Source: Mycolicibacterium cosmeticum
GTDB lineage: Bacteria > Actinomycetota > Actinomycetes > Mycobacteriales > Mycobacteriaceae
Direction: 5' to 3'
DNA length: 64,000 bases
Assembly (NCBI RefSeq): GCF_000613185.1
Contig: NZ_CCBB010000001.1
Coordinates: 2,046,001-2,110,000, forward strand
Translations under genes and position numbers: made by a program
Notes under the pieces: model-generated
What the model saw: the letters and a program-made list of their open reading frames with translations, nothing else
Databases searched by the model: none
What the model was told of the DNA's origin: nothing
In this document: positions 44,799-53,377 of the stretch, piece after piece
Layout of the letters: every line of letters begins with the position of its first letter
Numbering within the stretch: the stretch's first letter is position 1

Positions 44799-44841
44799 AT
44801 GAGATGCGAATCTTGACATGAGACTGGCATCTCATTAGGTT
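44799..44841 (+). promoter_or_regulatory. Promoter and operator for NTF2-like / TetR unit
   Basis: TTGACA (44813-44818) and TAGGTT (44836-44841) are separated by exactly 17 bp. Arms ATGAGATGC (44799-44807) and GCATCTCAT (44827-44835) bracket the -35 element, and a third CATGAGA half-site lies at 44818-44824. The -10 ends seven bases before the ATG at 44849, so the message is probably leaderless. The TetR protein encoded downstream is the obvious ligand of this operator. Confidence 0.8.
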
Positions 44842-44848
44842 TGCCGCC

Positions 44849-45271
44849 ATGGCTCTCTCCCCCGCCGAGATGGACGACAAGCTCGACGAGCACTTCGCCT
44901 TCGAGGCCCGCGACGACCTCGACGGGGTGCTGGCCACCCTCGCCCCCGACGCCGAACACGACGTCGTCGGCTGGCCCACCGGGGTTGCGCACGGCCGGGA
45001 AAGCGCGGGCACGTTCTACGCGACGTTGTTCGCCGACCTCTCCGACGGTTCCATCGAGACCGTCCGGCGCCTCTACGGCGAGGACTTCGTCGTCGACGAA
45101 TCCCTGTGGCGCGGCCGCGCCTCCGGGCGCCCCTTCGGTCTGGACGGCCGCGGTCGGCCCCTGGAGTTCCGCCTGCTGCACGTCTTCCAGTTCGACGGCG
45201 ACGGCGCGATCGCCCGGGAGAACGTCTGGATCGACCTGGCCGCGCTGATCAACCAACTGCCGCAGGACTGA
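44849..45271 (+). CDS. NTF2/SnoaL-like protein
   Basis: A 140-residue cone-fold protein: EMDDKLDEHFAFEARDDLDG, LAPDAEHDVVGWPTG, FGLDGRGRPLEFRLLHVFQF and ENVWIDLAAL. It binds or isomerises an unknown small molecule. Its TGA stop shares a base with the ATG of the TetR gene (TGATG), so the two are translated together. A strong promoter with an overlapping dyad lies just upstream. The old yellow enzyme on the other side of this gap may be part of the same response. Confidence 0.78.
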   Translation: MALSPAEMDDKLDEHFAFEARDDLDGVLATLAPDAEHDVVGWPTGVAHGRESAGTFYATLFADLSDGSIETVRRLYGEDFVVDESLWRGRASGRPFGLDGRGRPLEFRLLHVFQFDGDGAIARENVWIDLAALINQLPQD

Positions 45272-45855
45272 TGGCACGTCCCAACCAAACCGCGCGCACC
45301 CGCAAGGATCTGCTCCGCGCCGCCTCCCGGCTGATGAAGCAGGGCCAGAAGTTCACGCTGGAGGACGTCGCCGCCGAGGCGTCGGTATCCCGCGCGACGG
45401 CTTATCGCTACTTCTCCAGCGTGGAGGCCCTGCTGGTGGAGGCACCGGTCGACGGTGTCACCCCGGGCCCGGACGACCTCTTCGACGGAGTGGCCAGCAC
45501 CGACCCCGTCGAGCGGTTACTCATGGTGGACACCGCCCTGCACGACATGATCGCCGACAACGAACCTGCCCTGCGCTTGATGTTGGCCCAGACGTTGCAG
45601 CGCACCGATGCCGACGACGTACCCGTCCGGCAGAACCGGCGCACCGCGCTGATCGAGGCCGCGTTGGCGCCCGCCCGGCACCAGTTCACCCCCACCGCTC
45701 TGGCCGCGCTGACCCGGGCCCTTGCCGTGATCATCGGCACCGAGTCGATGGTGGTCACCAAAGATGTGCTGCGCCTGGACGATAGCGATGCCCGAGAGGT
45801 GCGGCACTGGGCCATCCGCGCGCTGGTGGAGTCGGCACGGCGTCCCAACGCCTAG
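45271..45855 (+). CDS. TetR-family repressor
   Basis: A 194-residue regulator with RTRKDLLRAASRLMKQGQ and the helix-turn-helix TLEDVAAEASVSRATAYRYF near residues 32-51. The ligand domain is helical and contains two Met in GTESMVV. Co-translated with the NTF2-like gene. It most likely binds the CATGAGA-type dyad at 44799-44835, controlling its own operon and possibly the divergent reductase. Confidence 0.88.
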   Translation: MARPNQTARTRKDLLRAASRLMKQGQKFTLEDVAAEASVSRATAYRYFSSVEALLVEAPVDGVTPGPDDLFDGVASTDPVERLLMVDTALHDMIADNEPALRLMLAQTLQRTDADDVPVRQNRRTALIEAALAPARHQFTPTALAALTRALAVIIGTESMVVTKDVLRLDDSDAREVRHWAIRALVESARRPNA

Positions 45856-45866
45856 GCTCGGACAGC

Positions 45867-47039
45867 ATGACGGTGTCGCGGCTTCAGCCGTATGCGGTGA
45901 CGATCTTCGCCGAGATGTCCGCGCTGGCGGCTCGGATCGGTGCGGTGAACCTGGGCCAGGGTTTCCCCGACGAGGACGGGCCGGCCGGCATGCTCAAGGT
46001 GGCCCAGGACGCCATCGCCGAGGGGGTCAACCAGTACCCGCCCGGCCCCGGGATCCCGGCGCTGCGGGAGGCGATCGCGCGGCAGCGGGCCCGGCACTAC
46101 GGCATGCAGTACGACCCCGACACCGAGGTGCTGGTGACGGTGGGTGCCACCGAGGCCATCGCCGCCGCCGTCATCGGGCTGGTGGAACCCGGCTCCGAGG
46201 TGCTGGTGATCGAACCGTTCTACGACTCGTACTCCCCCGTCATCGCCATGGCGGGGTGCATCCGCAAGGTGGTGCCGATGGTGCCCGACGGCCGGGGCTT
46301 CGCCCTGGATCTGGAGGCGCTGCGCGCCGCCGTCGGGCCCCAGACCCGGGCGCTGATCCTCAACTCGCCGCACAACCCGACCGGGATGGTGCTCACCGAC
46401 GCCGAGCTCAGCGCCATCGCCGATCTGGCGGTGGCCGCCGACCTGGTGGTCATCACCGACGAGGTCTACGAGGCGCTGGTGTACACCGACACCGACTACC
46501 TCCGGCATCTGCCGCTGGCGCGTTACCCCGGCATGGCCGAACGCACGGTGACCATCTCCAGCGCGGCCAAGATGTTCAACGTGACCGGCTGGAAGATCGG
46601 ATGGGCTTGCGGCCCGGCCGAACTCATCGCCGGGCTGCGGGCGGCCAAACAGTTCCTCACCTATGTCGGCGGGGCACCGTTCCAGCCTGCGGTGGCCTAC
46701 GCCCTGGACCACGAGGACGCCTGGGTGCACGATCTGCGCGACAGCCTGCACCGTAAGCGGGACCGGCTGGCCGGCGCGCTGACCGATCTCGGTTTCGCGG
46801 TGCACGACAGCCACGGCACCTACTTCCTGTGCGCGGATCCGCGTCCGCTCGGTTATCACGACAGCTCGGCGTTCTGCGCCGAACTGCCGCACAAGGCCGG
46901 GGTGGCCGCCATCCCGATGTCGGCGTTCTGCGCCGACACCGACAACGGCTGGAATCACCTGGTGCGCTTCGCGTTCTGCAAGCGCGACGACACGCTGGAC
47001 GAGGCGATCCGGCGATTGGGCGTGCTCCGGACGAGCTGA
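45867..47039 (+). CDS. dapC: N-succinyldiaminopimelate aminotransferase-type enzyme
   Basis: A class I/II PLP aminotransferase of 390 residues: VNLGQGFPDEDGPAGMLKVA, LVTVGATEAIAAAV, ILNSPHNPTGMVLTD, ITDEVYEALVY, and the PLP lysine in SSAAKMFNVTGWKIGWACGP. It matches Rv0858c, assigned as DapC of lysine and meso-diaminopimelate synthesis. From sequence alone a kynurenine/cysteine-conjugate-type activity cannot be ruled out. In M. tuberculosis it also lies near fadA, but here regulators and the reductase are inserted between. Confidence 0.85.
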   Translation: MTVSRLQPYAVTIFAEMSALAARIGAVNLGQGFPDEDGPAGMLKVAQDAIAEGVNQYPPGPGIPALREAIARQRARHYGMQYDPDTEVLVTVGATEAIAAAVIGLVEPGSEVLVIEPFYDSYSPVIAMAGCIRKVVPMVPDGRGFALDLEALRAAVGPQTRALILNSPHNPTGMVLTDAELSAIADLAVAADLVVITDEVYEALVYTDTDYLRHLPLARYPGMAERTVTISSAAKMFNVTGWKIGWACGPAELIAGLRAAKQFLTYVGGAPFQPAVAYALDHEDAWVHDLRDSLHRKRDRLAGALTDLGFAVHDSHGTYFLCADPRPLGYHDSSAFCAELPHKAGVAAIPMSAFCADTDNGWNHLVRFAFCKRDDTLDEAIRRLGVLRTS

Positions 47040-47048
47040 CACGCAACG

Positions 47049-48257
47049 ATGGTCGGTGTGAACGCGATTCCCGAACCGACGCTGGCCCGTATCGACGCCC
47101 TGCTCGCCGATGTCGACGCCGACCTGGCCGCACACTATCCCGGGGACCGCCCGCAACCGCAGCCGGTGCACACCGTGTACATCAGCGCCGCGGACGCCTC
47201 CCCGGACACCCCGGCGGTGTGGGGTGCGGCCGCGGTGGAACTGCTGGACCGGCACGCCGCGGTGTTCGCGGAATTGGGTTCGGCCGAGGTGCTGGACCTG
47301 GTGCGCCGGCGCCTGACCGAGGCGCCGATCGCCGATCTGCGCCTGGATTTCGAGGACGGGTACGGCCGCCGCGGTGACACCGTGGAGGACGCCGACGCCC
47401 TCCGCGCCGGGCAGACCCTGCGGGCGGCACGGCTGGGTTCGTGCGGGATCCGGTTCAAGGGGCTGACGCTGGCCGACCGGCCGCGCGCGGTGCGCACGCT
47501 GGAACTGGTGCTCGACGGCGGCCTGCCGGACGGGTTCGTCTTCACCGTGCCCAAACTGCGTGCGGCCGAACAGGTCACCGCGACGGTGTGGGTGTGCGAG
47601 GCGCTGGAGCATGCGCACGGGTTGCCCGCCGGGGCGCTGCGGTTCGAGTTGCAGATCGAGAGCCCGCAGGCGGTGCTCGGTGCGGACGGGACCGCGGCAC
47701 TGGCCCGGGCGCTGCACCTGGCCGAGGGGCGGTGCACCGGACTGCATTACGGCACCTATGACTACAGCGCCGCCTGCGGTATCACCCCGCAGCACCAGTC
47801 ACTGGAGCATCCGGTGGCCGACCATGCCAAGGCCGTCATGCTGACCGCCGCCGCGCAGACCGGGGTCTGGGTGGCCGACGGGTCCACCCAGGTGAATCCG
47901 GTGGGCAGCGAAACCGAAGTGCAGCGGGCGATCCGGCGCCATCACCGGCTGGTCACCCGATCCTTGGAGCGCGGTTACTACCAGGGCTGGGATATGCATC
48001 CCGGGCACCTGGTGACCCGGTGGCTGGCGACGTTCAGCTTCTTCCGGTCCGCGCTGGCCGCCGCCGCGCCGCGCCTGCAGGCGTATCTGGACCGCCGCGG
48101 CGGGGCCGTGGTCGACGAACCCGCCACCGCGGAGGCGCTGGCCGCGGTGGTGCTGCGCGGGCTGGATTGCGGTGCGTTCGGCATCGCGGACGTGCTGGCG
48201 CAGGCACCCAGCGCCGACCTGGCGACGTTACGGGCGCTGAAGTCGCGCCAGGTGTGA
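47049..48257 (+). CDS. HpcH/HpaI-type aldolase (DUF6986-like)
   Basis: A 402-residue TIM-barrel protein. It has LRLDFEDGYGRRGDTVEDAD (metal-binding Glu/Asp region), GIRFKGLTLADRPRAVRTL, LRFELQIESPQAVLG, GLHYGTYDYSAACGI and VWVADGSTQVNPVG. It looks like the citrate-lyase-beta/HpcH family, in a subgroup that some actinobacteria carry near purine or ureide genes. Substrate unknown. It starts 9 bases after dapC; ATG 47049 or the GTG at 47058. Confidence 0.78.
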   Translation: MVGVNAIPEPTLARIDALLADVDADLAAHYPGDRPQPQPVHTVYISAADASPDTPAVWGAAAVELLDRHAAVFAELGSAEVLDLVRRRLTEAPIADLRLDFEDGYGRRGDTVEDADALRAGQTLRAARLGSCGIRFKGLTLADRPRAVRTLELVLDGGLPDGFVFTVPKLRAAEQVTATVWVCEALEHAHGLPAGALRFELQIESPQAVLGADGTAALARALHLAEGRCTGLHYGTYDYSAACGITPQHQSLEHPVADHAKAVMLTAAAQTGVWVADGSTQVNPVGSETEVQRAIRRHHRLVTRSLERGYYQGWDMHPGHLVTRWLATFSFFRSALAAAAPRLQAYLDRRGGAVVDEPATAEALAAVVLRGLDCGAFGIADVLAQAPSADLATLRALKSRQV

Positions 48258-48372
48258 ATCGCCGCGGAAAATCGCCCCTCGCGCCACAGAGGATTCACAT
48301 TCGAGTACCGATCTACCTATGCCCGGCCTGTGCCAACTCGTCACCATTCGATGACAGAGGTCGGGAGGGGTC

Positions 48373-48702
48373 ATGGGTTATGGGCGTGGCACGGCATTGA
48401 CAGCGATCGCGTCGGCGGCCGTGTGGGTGGCTGCATGCGGCGGTGATATCACCGACGACCAGACCACGACGCGTTCGACCACCCGATTCAGCGTGCCGTT
48501 GCCGACCACCTCGCCGACTCCTTCGACCTCGGCCACATGGACCGACACCACCACAACGCAAACGACATCGGCGTACACCAGCACGACCACGTTGACGACG
48601 ACGACCCTGCCCACGCCGTCCACCACGACCCAACTGACCACCACGACGATATCCACCACTCCGATGACCACCACGACGACATCTCCCACCCCCACCCCAT
48701 GA
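48373..48702 (+). CDS. Thr-rich lipoprotein
   Basis: A 109-residue predicted lipoprotein: signal peptide ending in VAAC (Cys22), then an almost pure Thr/Ser/Pro tail, with about half of the residues Thr. Such mucin-like tails are likely disordered and in mycobacteria are often O-mannosylated. GGAGGGG at 48362-48368 precedes the ATG at 48373. The stop overlaps the start of the next gene (ATGA at 48699-48702), so the lipoprotein and the membrane sensor-like protein are made together. No family recognised. Confidence 0.72.
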   Translation: MGYGRGTALTAIASAAVWVAACGGDITDDQTTTRSTTRFSVPLPTTSPTPSTSATWTDTTTTQTTSAYTSTTTLTTTTLPTPSTTTQLTTTTISTTPMTTTTTSPTPTP

Positions 48703-50225
48703 GCGAAACGTCATCACGGGGGCGTTCACCCGACCAATGGTTGAGTCTGGCAACGCTTTTCGTGGCACCGACATCACTGATCACGGGGCTGTGCTACTTC
48801 TTCGGGCTTCTGTCGATCCGACACCGTCTTCAGTACTTCGGCGTCGATCCTTCCGCGCTCGGTTACACGTCGGCCGACTATGTGGTCGCCACCATCGGCA
48901 CCTTCTTCTTCGCGGCACTGCGTGCGCTTCTGGTGTGTGCCGTCGTGCTGATGTTGGCCGTGGCGGTACGACGGTGGGCCGCATCGCAACGCCACAGCAC
49001 CTTGTTGCGGGTGGTCGCTTGGGGCGCTCTGGGGTTCGGAGCGATGGCGCTCGGTGCCGCCGGTATCTGGCTGGTGACCGATTACCCCCTGATCGACAAG
49101 GTGCTGCACCCGGTGATCGGCAGCGACGGTCCGGTGTATACGGCGTGGGCGATCGTGGGCGGCGTCGGTGGCCTCGCCGCCGGTTATTGGATGCTGGTGA
49201 TCAGCGGTGGCCTGCACGCCGGGAAGCGATTGCCCAGAATTGCAGAGCGTGGACTGTTGGCCCTGGCCGTCACGGGCACGGTGGTGGCGCTGTTCTGGAT
49301 CACCGACATGTACGCCGCCGAATTCGGCGACCGCAACGGCGCGTACGCGGCCAGCCGGTTGTGGCCCAGCGATGGCAATTACACTGCGGTACAGCTGGAC
49401 ACGAGCGACGCGCTGAACCTGCCAGCGGATCTCGTCAAGATGTCGGTGCTGCCCGGCGCCACCCCGAACGGACCGCCGACCTACCGCTACGAATGCCTGC
49501 GGGTACTGGAGGTCCATGGTGGGAAACTCGTCCTCGTTCCCGCCAAATGGCAGCGCGACCGTGGCTACGCCATCACGGTGACACCCGATTCGGGACATCG
49601 CGTCACCAACATCGTCAGGTCCGCCGCGACGGGCAACGATGCCAACGTCACCCCGTTCTGGCAGTGTCCGGAGGTGGTGCGCACATATCGGGACGGCGAT
49701 CTCGCCTCGGTGCTCGTCGAACCCGCAGTGGTTCAAACCATCGTGGGTGGGCGCGATCTCGCCGCTCGGGCGACTGCCATCCGCCCCGACCCTCCGTCGG
49801 ATGAACGCTGTGCGGCGGCGCTGCCGATGTATCCCGATGAGAGTAGATCGGCCCAGCAGAGCGATATCACCGGCACTTCGCCGTCGGGCAAGTTGTGGGT
49901 GCGACAACGTATCGCGACCTTCCCCGATGCGATGGCTGCCGCCAATTTCATGGTTGCCACACAATCGCACTGGACCGATTGCGCCGGGGCGACCGTCATC
50001 GTGCACCGCTCCGATCCCCCACAGCCCAGGACCTTGTCAGCACCTGGCGTGCAAGACAACATCCTGGCAGTGACGGATTCGCCCGCAGGGAGCGCCGCCG
50101 CGGACTGCGCGACTGCTGTCGCTGCGAAGTCGAATGTGGTCGTCCGAGTGGAAGTCTGCGGCGCTGACCAACCGTTGATGGCGGTCGGCGTTGCGTCGGC
50201 GATACGCGATCGAATCCCGGCCTGA
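48699..50225 (+). CDS. Five-span membrane protein with PknH-like sensor domain
   Basis: A 508-residue protein. About five hydrophobic spans lie within residues 15-205 (for example LATLFVAPTSLITGLCYFFG, ALRALLVCAVVLMLAVAV, LALAVTGTVVALFWI), so the C-terminus should face outside. The external part ends in a PknH_C-like domain (about 345-508) with four Cys in ERCAAALPMY, TDCAG, ADCATA and VEVCG, the pattern of two disulfides. There is no kinase domain. ATG 48699 is set by the overlap with the lipoprotein stop. It probably senses or binds something at the cell surface; the ligand is unknown. Confidence 0.8.
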   Translation: MSETSSRGRSPDQWLSLATLFVAPTSLITGLCYFFGLLSIRHRLQYFGVDPSALGYTSADYVVATIGTFFFAALRALLVCAVVLMLAVAVRRWAASQRHSTLLRVVAWGALGFGAMALGAAGIWLVTDYPLIDKVLHPVIGSDGPVYTAWAIVGGVGGLAAGYWMLVISGGLHAGKRLPRIAERGLLALAVTGTVVALFWITDMYAAEFGDRNGAYAASRLWPSDGNYTAVQLDTSDALNLPADLVKMSVLPGATPNGPPTYRYECLRVLEVHGGKLVLVPAKWQRDRGYAITVTPDSGHRVTNIVRSAATGNDANVTPFWQCPEVVRTYRDGDLASVLVEPAVVQTIVGGRDLAARATAIRPDPPSDERCAAALPMYPDESRSAQQSDITGTSPSGKLWVRQRIATFPDAMAAANFMVATQSHWTDCAGATVIVHRSDPPQPRTLSAPGVQDNILAVTDSPAGSAAADCATAVAAKSNVVVRVEVCGADQPLMAVGVASAIRDRIPA

Positions 50226-50244
50226 ATCCGGCCGGCCAGGACAC

Positions 50245-51039
50245 CTACGCGAACGGGTACGGTCCCCCGAACGTACCGAGCTGCACAGTGTGACTGACCA
50301 GGCCGTCGCCCTCGCTCCAGGAGTGCAGCAGGTAGCCTCGCGGGCCGTCGTGACTGGACGGGCGCGCCGTGGCGGCGAGCTGCAGGTCGATCTGTGTCGC
50401 GGTGCTCGGGCTCGTGCACAGCACCGTCCCGGCCCAGCGCTTCACCATGGGCCGGTGCACATGCCCGCACAGCACCGCCTCGACGTTGCCGAACCGCGCG
50501 ACGACGCCGCGCAGTGACGACTCGTCGAAATAGCGGTATTCGTCCATATACGGTATGCCGCTGACCAGCGGAGGGTGGTGCAGCATCACCACCGTCGGCT
50601 TGTCCGGCCGCTGGGCCAGAGTGTCTGCGAGCCAGTCCAATCCGGCCTGATCGACATGACCGTGATGCAACCCCGGGACCGTGGAGTCCAGGCCGATGAT
50701 CCGCACCGGATGGTCGTCGACACAGTAGTGCAGCGGCCCACGCGACGGCAGATACCCGTGATCGGAGAATGCGGCCCGAAAATACTCCCGGTCGTCGTGG
50801 TTACCCGGGATCACCAAGTGCGGAATGGGAAGCGCGGCAAGGATATCCCGCACCATCGCGTACTCGTCCGGCCGGCCCTCGTCCACCAGGTCGCCGGTGA
50901 CGAGCACCAGGTCGGGACGGGCATCCAGCGCCAGAACGTGCTGAATCGCCTCGGCGAAAGCGCGATTGGAGTCCACGACCCCGTGGTAGAGCACGCCGGG
51001 CGGACGGACGTGCGGGTCCGACAACTGCGCGATCAGCAC
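50245..51039 (-). CDS. Calcineurin-like metallophosphodiesterase (CpdA/GpdQ type)
   Basis: A 264-residue class III phosphodiesterase: AQLSDPHVRPPG (metal-binding Asp8 and His10), LVTGDLVDEG, VIPGNHDDREYF, VVMLHHPPLVSG and AVLCGHVHRPM. All metal ligands are present. It could cleave cyclic nucleotides, glycerophosphodiesters or other phosphodiesters. The GTG at 51039 overlaps the end of the racemase gene by 7 bases, so it is the last gene of the GntR-NCS1-racemase unit; its biochemical link to the others is not obvious. Confidence 0.85.
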   Translation of the reverse strand: MLIAQLSDPHVRPPGVLYHGVVDSNRAFAEAIQHVLALDARPDLVLVTGDLVDEGRPDEYAMVRDILAALPIPHLVIPGNHDDREYFRAAFSDHGYLPSRGPLHYCVDDHPVRIIGLDSTVPGLHHGHVDQAGLDWLADTLAQRPDKPTVVMLHHPPLVSGIPYMDEYRYFDESSLRGVVARFGNVEAVLCGHVHRPMVKRWAGTVLCTSPSTATQIDLQLAATARPSSHDGPRGYLLHSWSEGDGLVSHTVQLGTFGGPYPFA

Positions 51040-51752
51040 ATCACGCGTTCCGTGTACCGCTTCTCCGGCGGCGCGGCGAACTCCCCGCGCTCGGACGTCC
51101 GCAGGCCGAGAGTGATCAGCGACTGCACCGTCAACGTCGCGGCGGCCACCCCGTCGATCACCGGCACCCCGAGGTCCGCCGAGATCGCGGCGCACATGTC
51201 CGCCATACCGGCACAGCCCAGCACGATGGCATCGGAGCCGTCGGCTTCCAGCGCTTCCCGGCAGGCCTCGGTGATGATCTTGCGGGCATCGGGGTCGGTG
51301 TCGAGGTCCAGCACGGCGATCTCGCAGGCGTGGATGCCGCGGCAGAACCGGTGCATGCCATAGTGTTCGGCCAGGTCGGCGGCGCGGCCCATGGTGCGGG
51401 CCAGCGTGGTCACCACGCTGAAGCCGCGACCCAGGTGGCTGGCGGTGTGCATGCCGGCCTCGGCGATGCCGATCACCGGCCCGCGGGCCAGCTCACGGGC
51501 GGCGTCCAGGCCGGGATCCCCGAAACACGCGATGACGTAACCGTCGACACCCTGGTCTTCGCCGCGCCGGACGGCGTCCAACAGTCCGGGCACGCTCATC
51601 GCCTCGTCGTAGTGACTCTCGATGGACGGTGGACCGAATTCCGATGTCACGCCGGTGATCTCGGTGCCCGGTCCGGCCACCGCCCGGGCGCATGCCTCGA
51701 TGGTGGAGGTCATGGCCCGGGTGGTGTTGGGATTGATCACCCAGATCTTCAC
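51033..51752 (-). CDS. Asp/Glu/hydantoin-type racemase
   Basis: A 239-residue two-domain racemase: IWVINPNTTRAMTSTIEACA, DGYVIACFGDPGLDAAREL with the first catalytic Cys, GIAEAGMH, and AIVLGCAGMADM with the second Cys, ending PVIDGVAAATLTVQSLI. This pattern is shared by hydantoin racemases and allantoin racemase. GTG start at 51752 overlaps the permease stop (GTGA). With the NCS1 permease it suggests uptake and racemisation of an allantoin- or hydantoin-like compound. Confidence 0.88.
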   Translation of the reverse strand: MKIWVINPNTTRAMTSTIEACARAVAGPGTEITGVTSEFGPPSIESHYDEAMSVPGLLDAVRRGEDQGVDGYVIACFGDPGLDAARELARGPVIGIAEAGMHTASHLGRGFSVVTTLARTMGRAADLAEHYGMHRFCRGIHACEIAVLDLDTDPDARKIITEACREALEADGSDAIVLGCAGMADMCAAISADLGVPVIDGVAAATLTVQSLITLGLRTSERGEFAAPPEKRYTERVMC

Positions 51753-53296
51753 GACACCGACTCGGCGACCGAGGCGTCGCGGCGGGCCAGCAGATAGTAG
51801 AGACCGAACGCGACACCGCAGCCGATGAACCAGCTGTACTGCGCGGCGGTGTGCATACCGTAGACGGTGCCACCGAGCAGCACGGGGATCACGGCCAGCA
51901 CGGCACCGACGACGGTGGCGATCACCGCGACCTTGTTGTATCCCTTGGTGTACCAGTACTTTCCGGTCTCATCCATGGTGAACAGGTCGTCGATGACCAC
52001 CTTCTCCTTGCGGATCAGGTAGAAGTCGGCAATCAGCACACCGAACAGCGGGCCGATGAAGGCGCCCAGCGTCTCCAGCGTGTAGTGGATGACCTCCGGA
52101 TTGTTGTACAGGTTCCACGGGGTGATCAGCACCGAGCCGACGGCGGCGATCATGCCGCCGGCGCGCCAGCTGATGCGCTGCGGGCTGACGTTGGAGAAGT
52201 CGAACGCGGGCGAGATGAAGTTGGCGACGATGTTGATGCCGATGGTGGCGATGGTGAAGGTCAAGGCGCCCAGCACGATCGCGAAGGTGCTGTCGATCCG
52301 CGCCACCGTTTCCACCGGGTCGGTGATCAGCTCGCCGAACACCGGCAGCGTCAGCGACGCGGTGACCACCACCAGCACCGAGAACACCAGGAAGTTCACC
52401 GGCAGGCCGAGGAAGTTGCCCTTCTTGACCGCGGCGAACGTCTTGCCGTAGCGGGAGAAGTCGCCGAAGTTGAGCATCGGCCCGGAGAAGTAGGACACCA
52501 CCAGCGCGATCGCGCCGAGCATCACCGGGACCGACGACCAGCCGGTGTACTTCACGTCGCCGAGGTTGAGATCGATTGCACCCCAACCGGCTTTGAAGAT
52601 CAGGTAGCCGCACAGGATGAACATCACGACGTACACGGCCGGGCCGCAGAAGTCGATGAACTTGCGGATGGACTCCATGCCGCGCCAGAACACGCACGCC
52701 TGCAGCACCCACAGCAGCAGGAAGCTGCCCCAGCCCAGCAGGGACAACCCGGCGAACCCGTAGTCGTCCACCTTGGCGTACGGCGCCAGCGCCGGGAAGA
52801 GCTTCACCAGCACGATGTCCAGTGCGGCCGAGGCCAGGAAGGTCTGGATGCCGTACCACGCCACCGCGATCAGGCCGCGGATGATGGCCGGGATGTTGGC
52901 GCCCAGGACGCCGAACACGGTGCGACAGATCACCGGATACGGCACACCGGCCAACTGGCTGGGTTTGGCCACCAGATTGCACAGGAAGTACACGATGCTG
53001 ATGCCCACCAGCAGCGCGACCAGCACCTGCCAGCTGGCCAGACCCAAGGCGAACAGGCTGCCCGCGGTGACGTAGCCACCGACGCTGTGCACATCGGACA
53101 TCCAGAACGCGAAGATGTTGTAGGAGCCCCAGGTCTGCTTGCGCAGCGGGGCCAGGTCTTCATTGGTCAGCCGCGGGTCGTACCCGGGCTTGATCTCACC
53201 ACCGCCGACCGGGTGACCGGCCGCTTCCACGATGTCACCGGCGCCGACCATGGCGCCGGGAGGCAGGTCGTTCTTGGGGATGACGGTATCGGTCAT
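51749..53296 (-). CDS. NCS1-family nucleobase/hydantoin/allantoin permease
   Basis: A 515-residue membrane carrier with about 12 spans: LRKQTWGSYNIFAFWMSDVH is the NCS1 N-terminal signature, followed by GVPYPVICRTVFGVLGANIP and LNFGDFSRYGKTFAAVKKGN. The family imports purine-related compounds, cytosine, allantoin or hydantoins with Na+ or H+. ATG 53296 gives TDTVIPKNDLPPG. It overlaps the racemase start. A GntR regulator lies directly upstream on the same strand. Confidence 0.9.
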   Translation of the reverse strand: MTDTVIPKNDLPPGAMVGAGDIVEAAGHPVGGGEIKPGYDPRLTNEDLAPLRKQTWGSYNIFAFWMSDVHSVGGYVTAGSLFALGLASWQVLVALLVGISIVYFLCNLVAKPSQLAGVPYPVICRTVFGVLGANIPAIIRGLIAVAWYGIQTFLASAALDIVLVKLFPALAPYAKVDDYGFAGLSLLGWGSFLLLWVLQACVFWRGMESIRKFIDFCGPAVYVVMFILCGYLIFKAGWGAIDLNLGDVKYTGWSSVPVMLGAIALVVSYFSGPMLNFGDFSRYGKTFAAVKKGNFLGLPVNFLVFSVLVVVTASLTLPVFGELITDPVETVARIDSTFAIVLGALTFTIATIGINIVANFISPAFDFSNVSPQRISWRAGGMIAAVGSVLITPWNLYNNPEVIHYTLETLGAFIGPLFGVLIADFYLIRKEKVVIDDLFTMDETGKYWYTKGYNKVAVIATVVGAVLAVIPVLLGGTVYGMHTAAQYSWFIGCGVAFGLYYLLARRDASVAESVS

Positions 53297-53377
53297 AGCC
53301 GGTGACGCTAGAAACCAGGTGTTTCCCTGGCGTTTCACAACGACTATGGATTGATTGCGAAGAAAATATATTGCCAG
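53297..53377 (-). promoter_or_regulatory. Gap between GntR gene and NCS1 gene
   Basis: An 81-bp region, AT-rich around 53360-53371 (AAAATATATT). CCAGG (53313-53317) and CCTGG (53326-53330), flanked by GAAA and GTTTC, make a possible dyad close to the permease start. It may carry a GntR operator and a separate permease promoter. Confidence 0.35.

Noticed and set aside
48378..48784. Val-rich minus-strand frames opposite the Thr-rich lipoprotein
   Set aside because: They are the complement of repeated Thr codons and have no start signal; the plus-strand frame has a signal peptide, lipobox and ATGA coupling.
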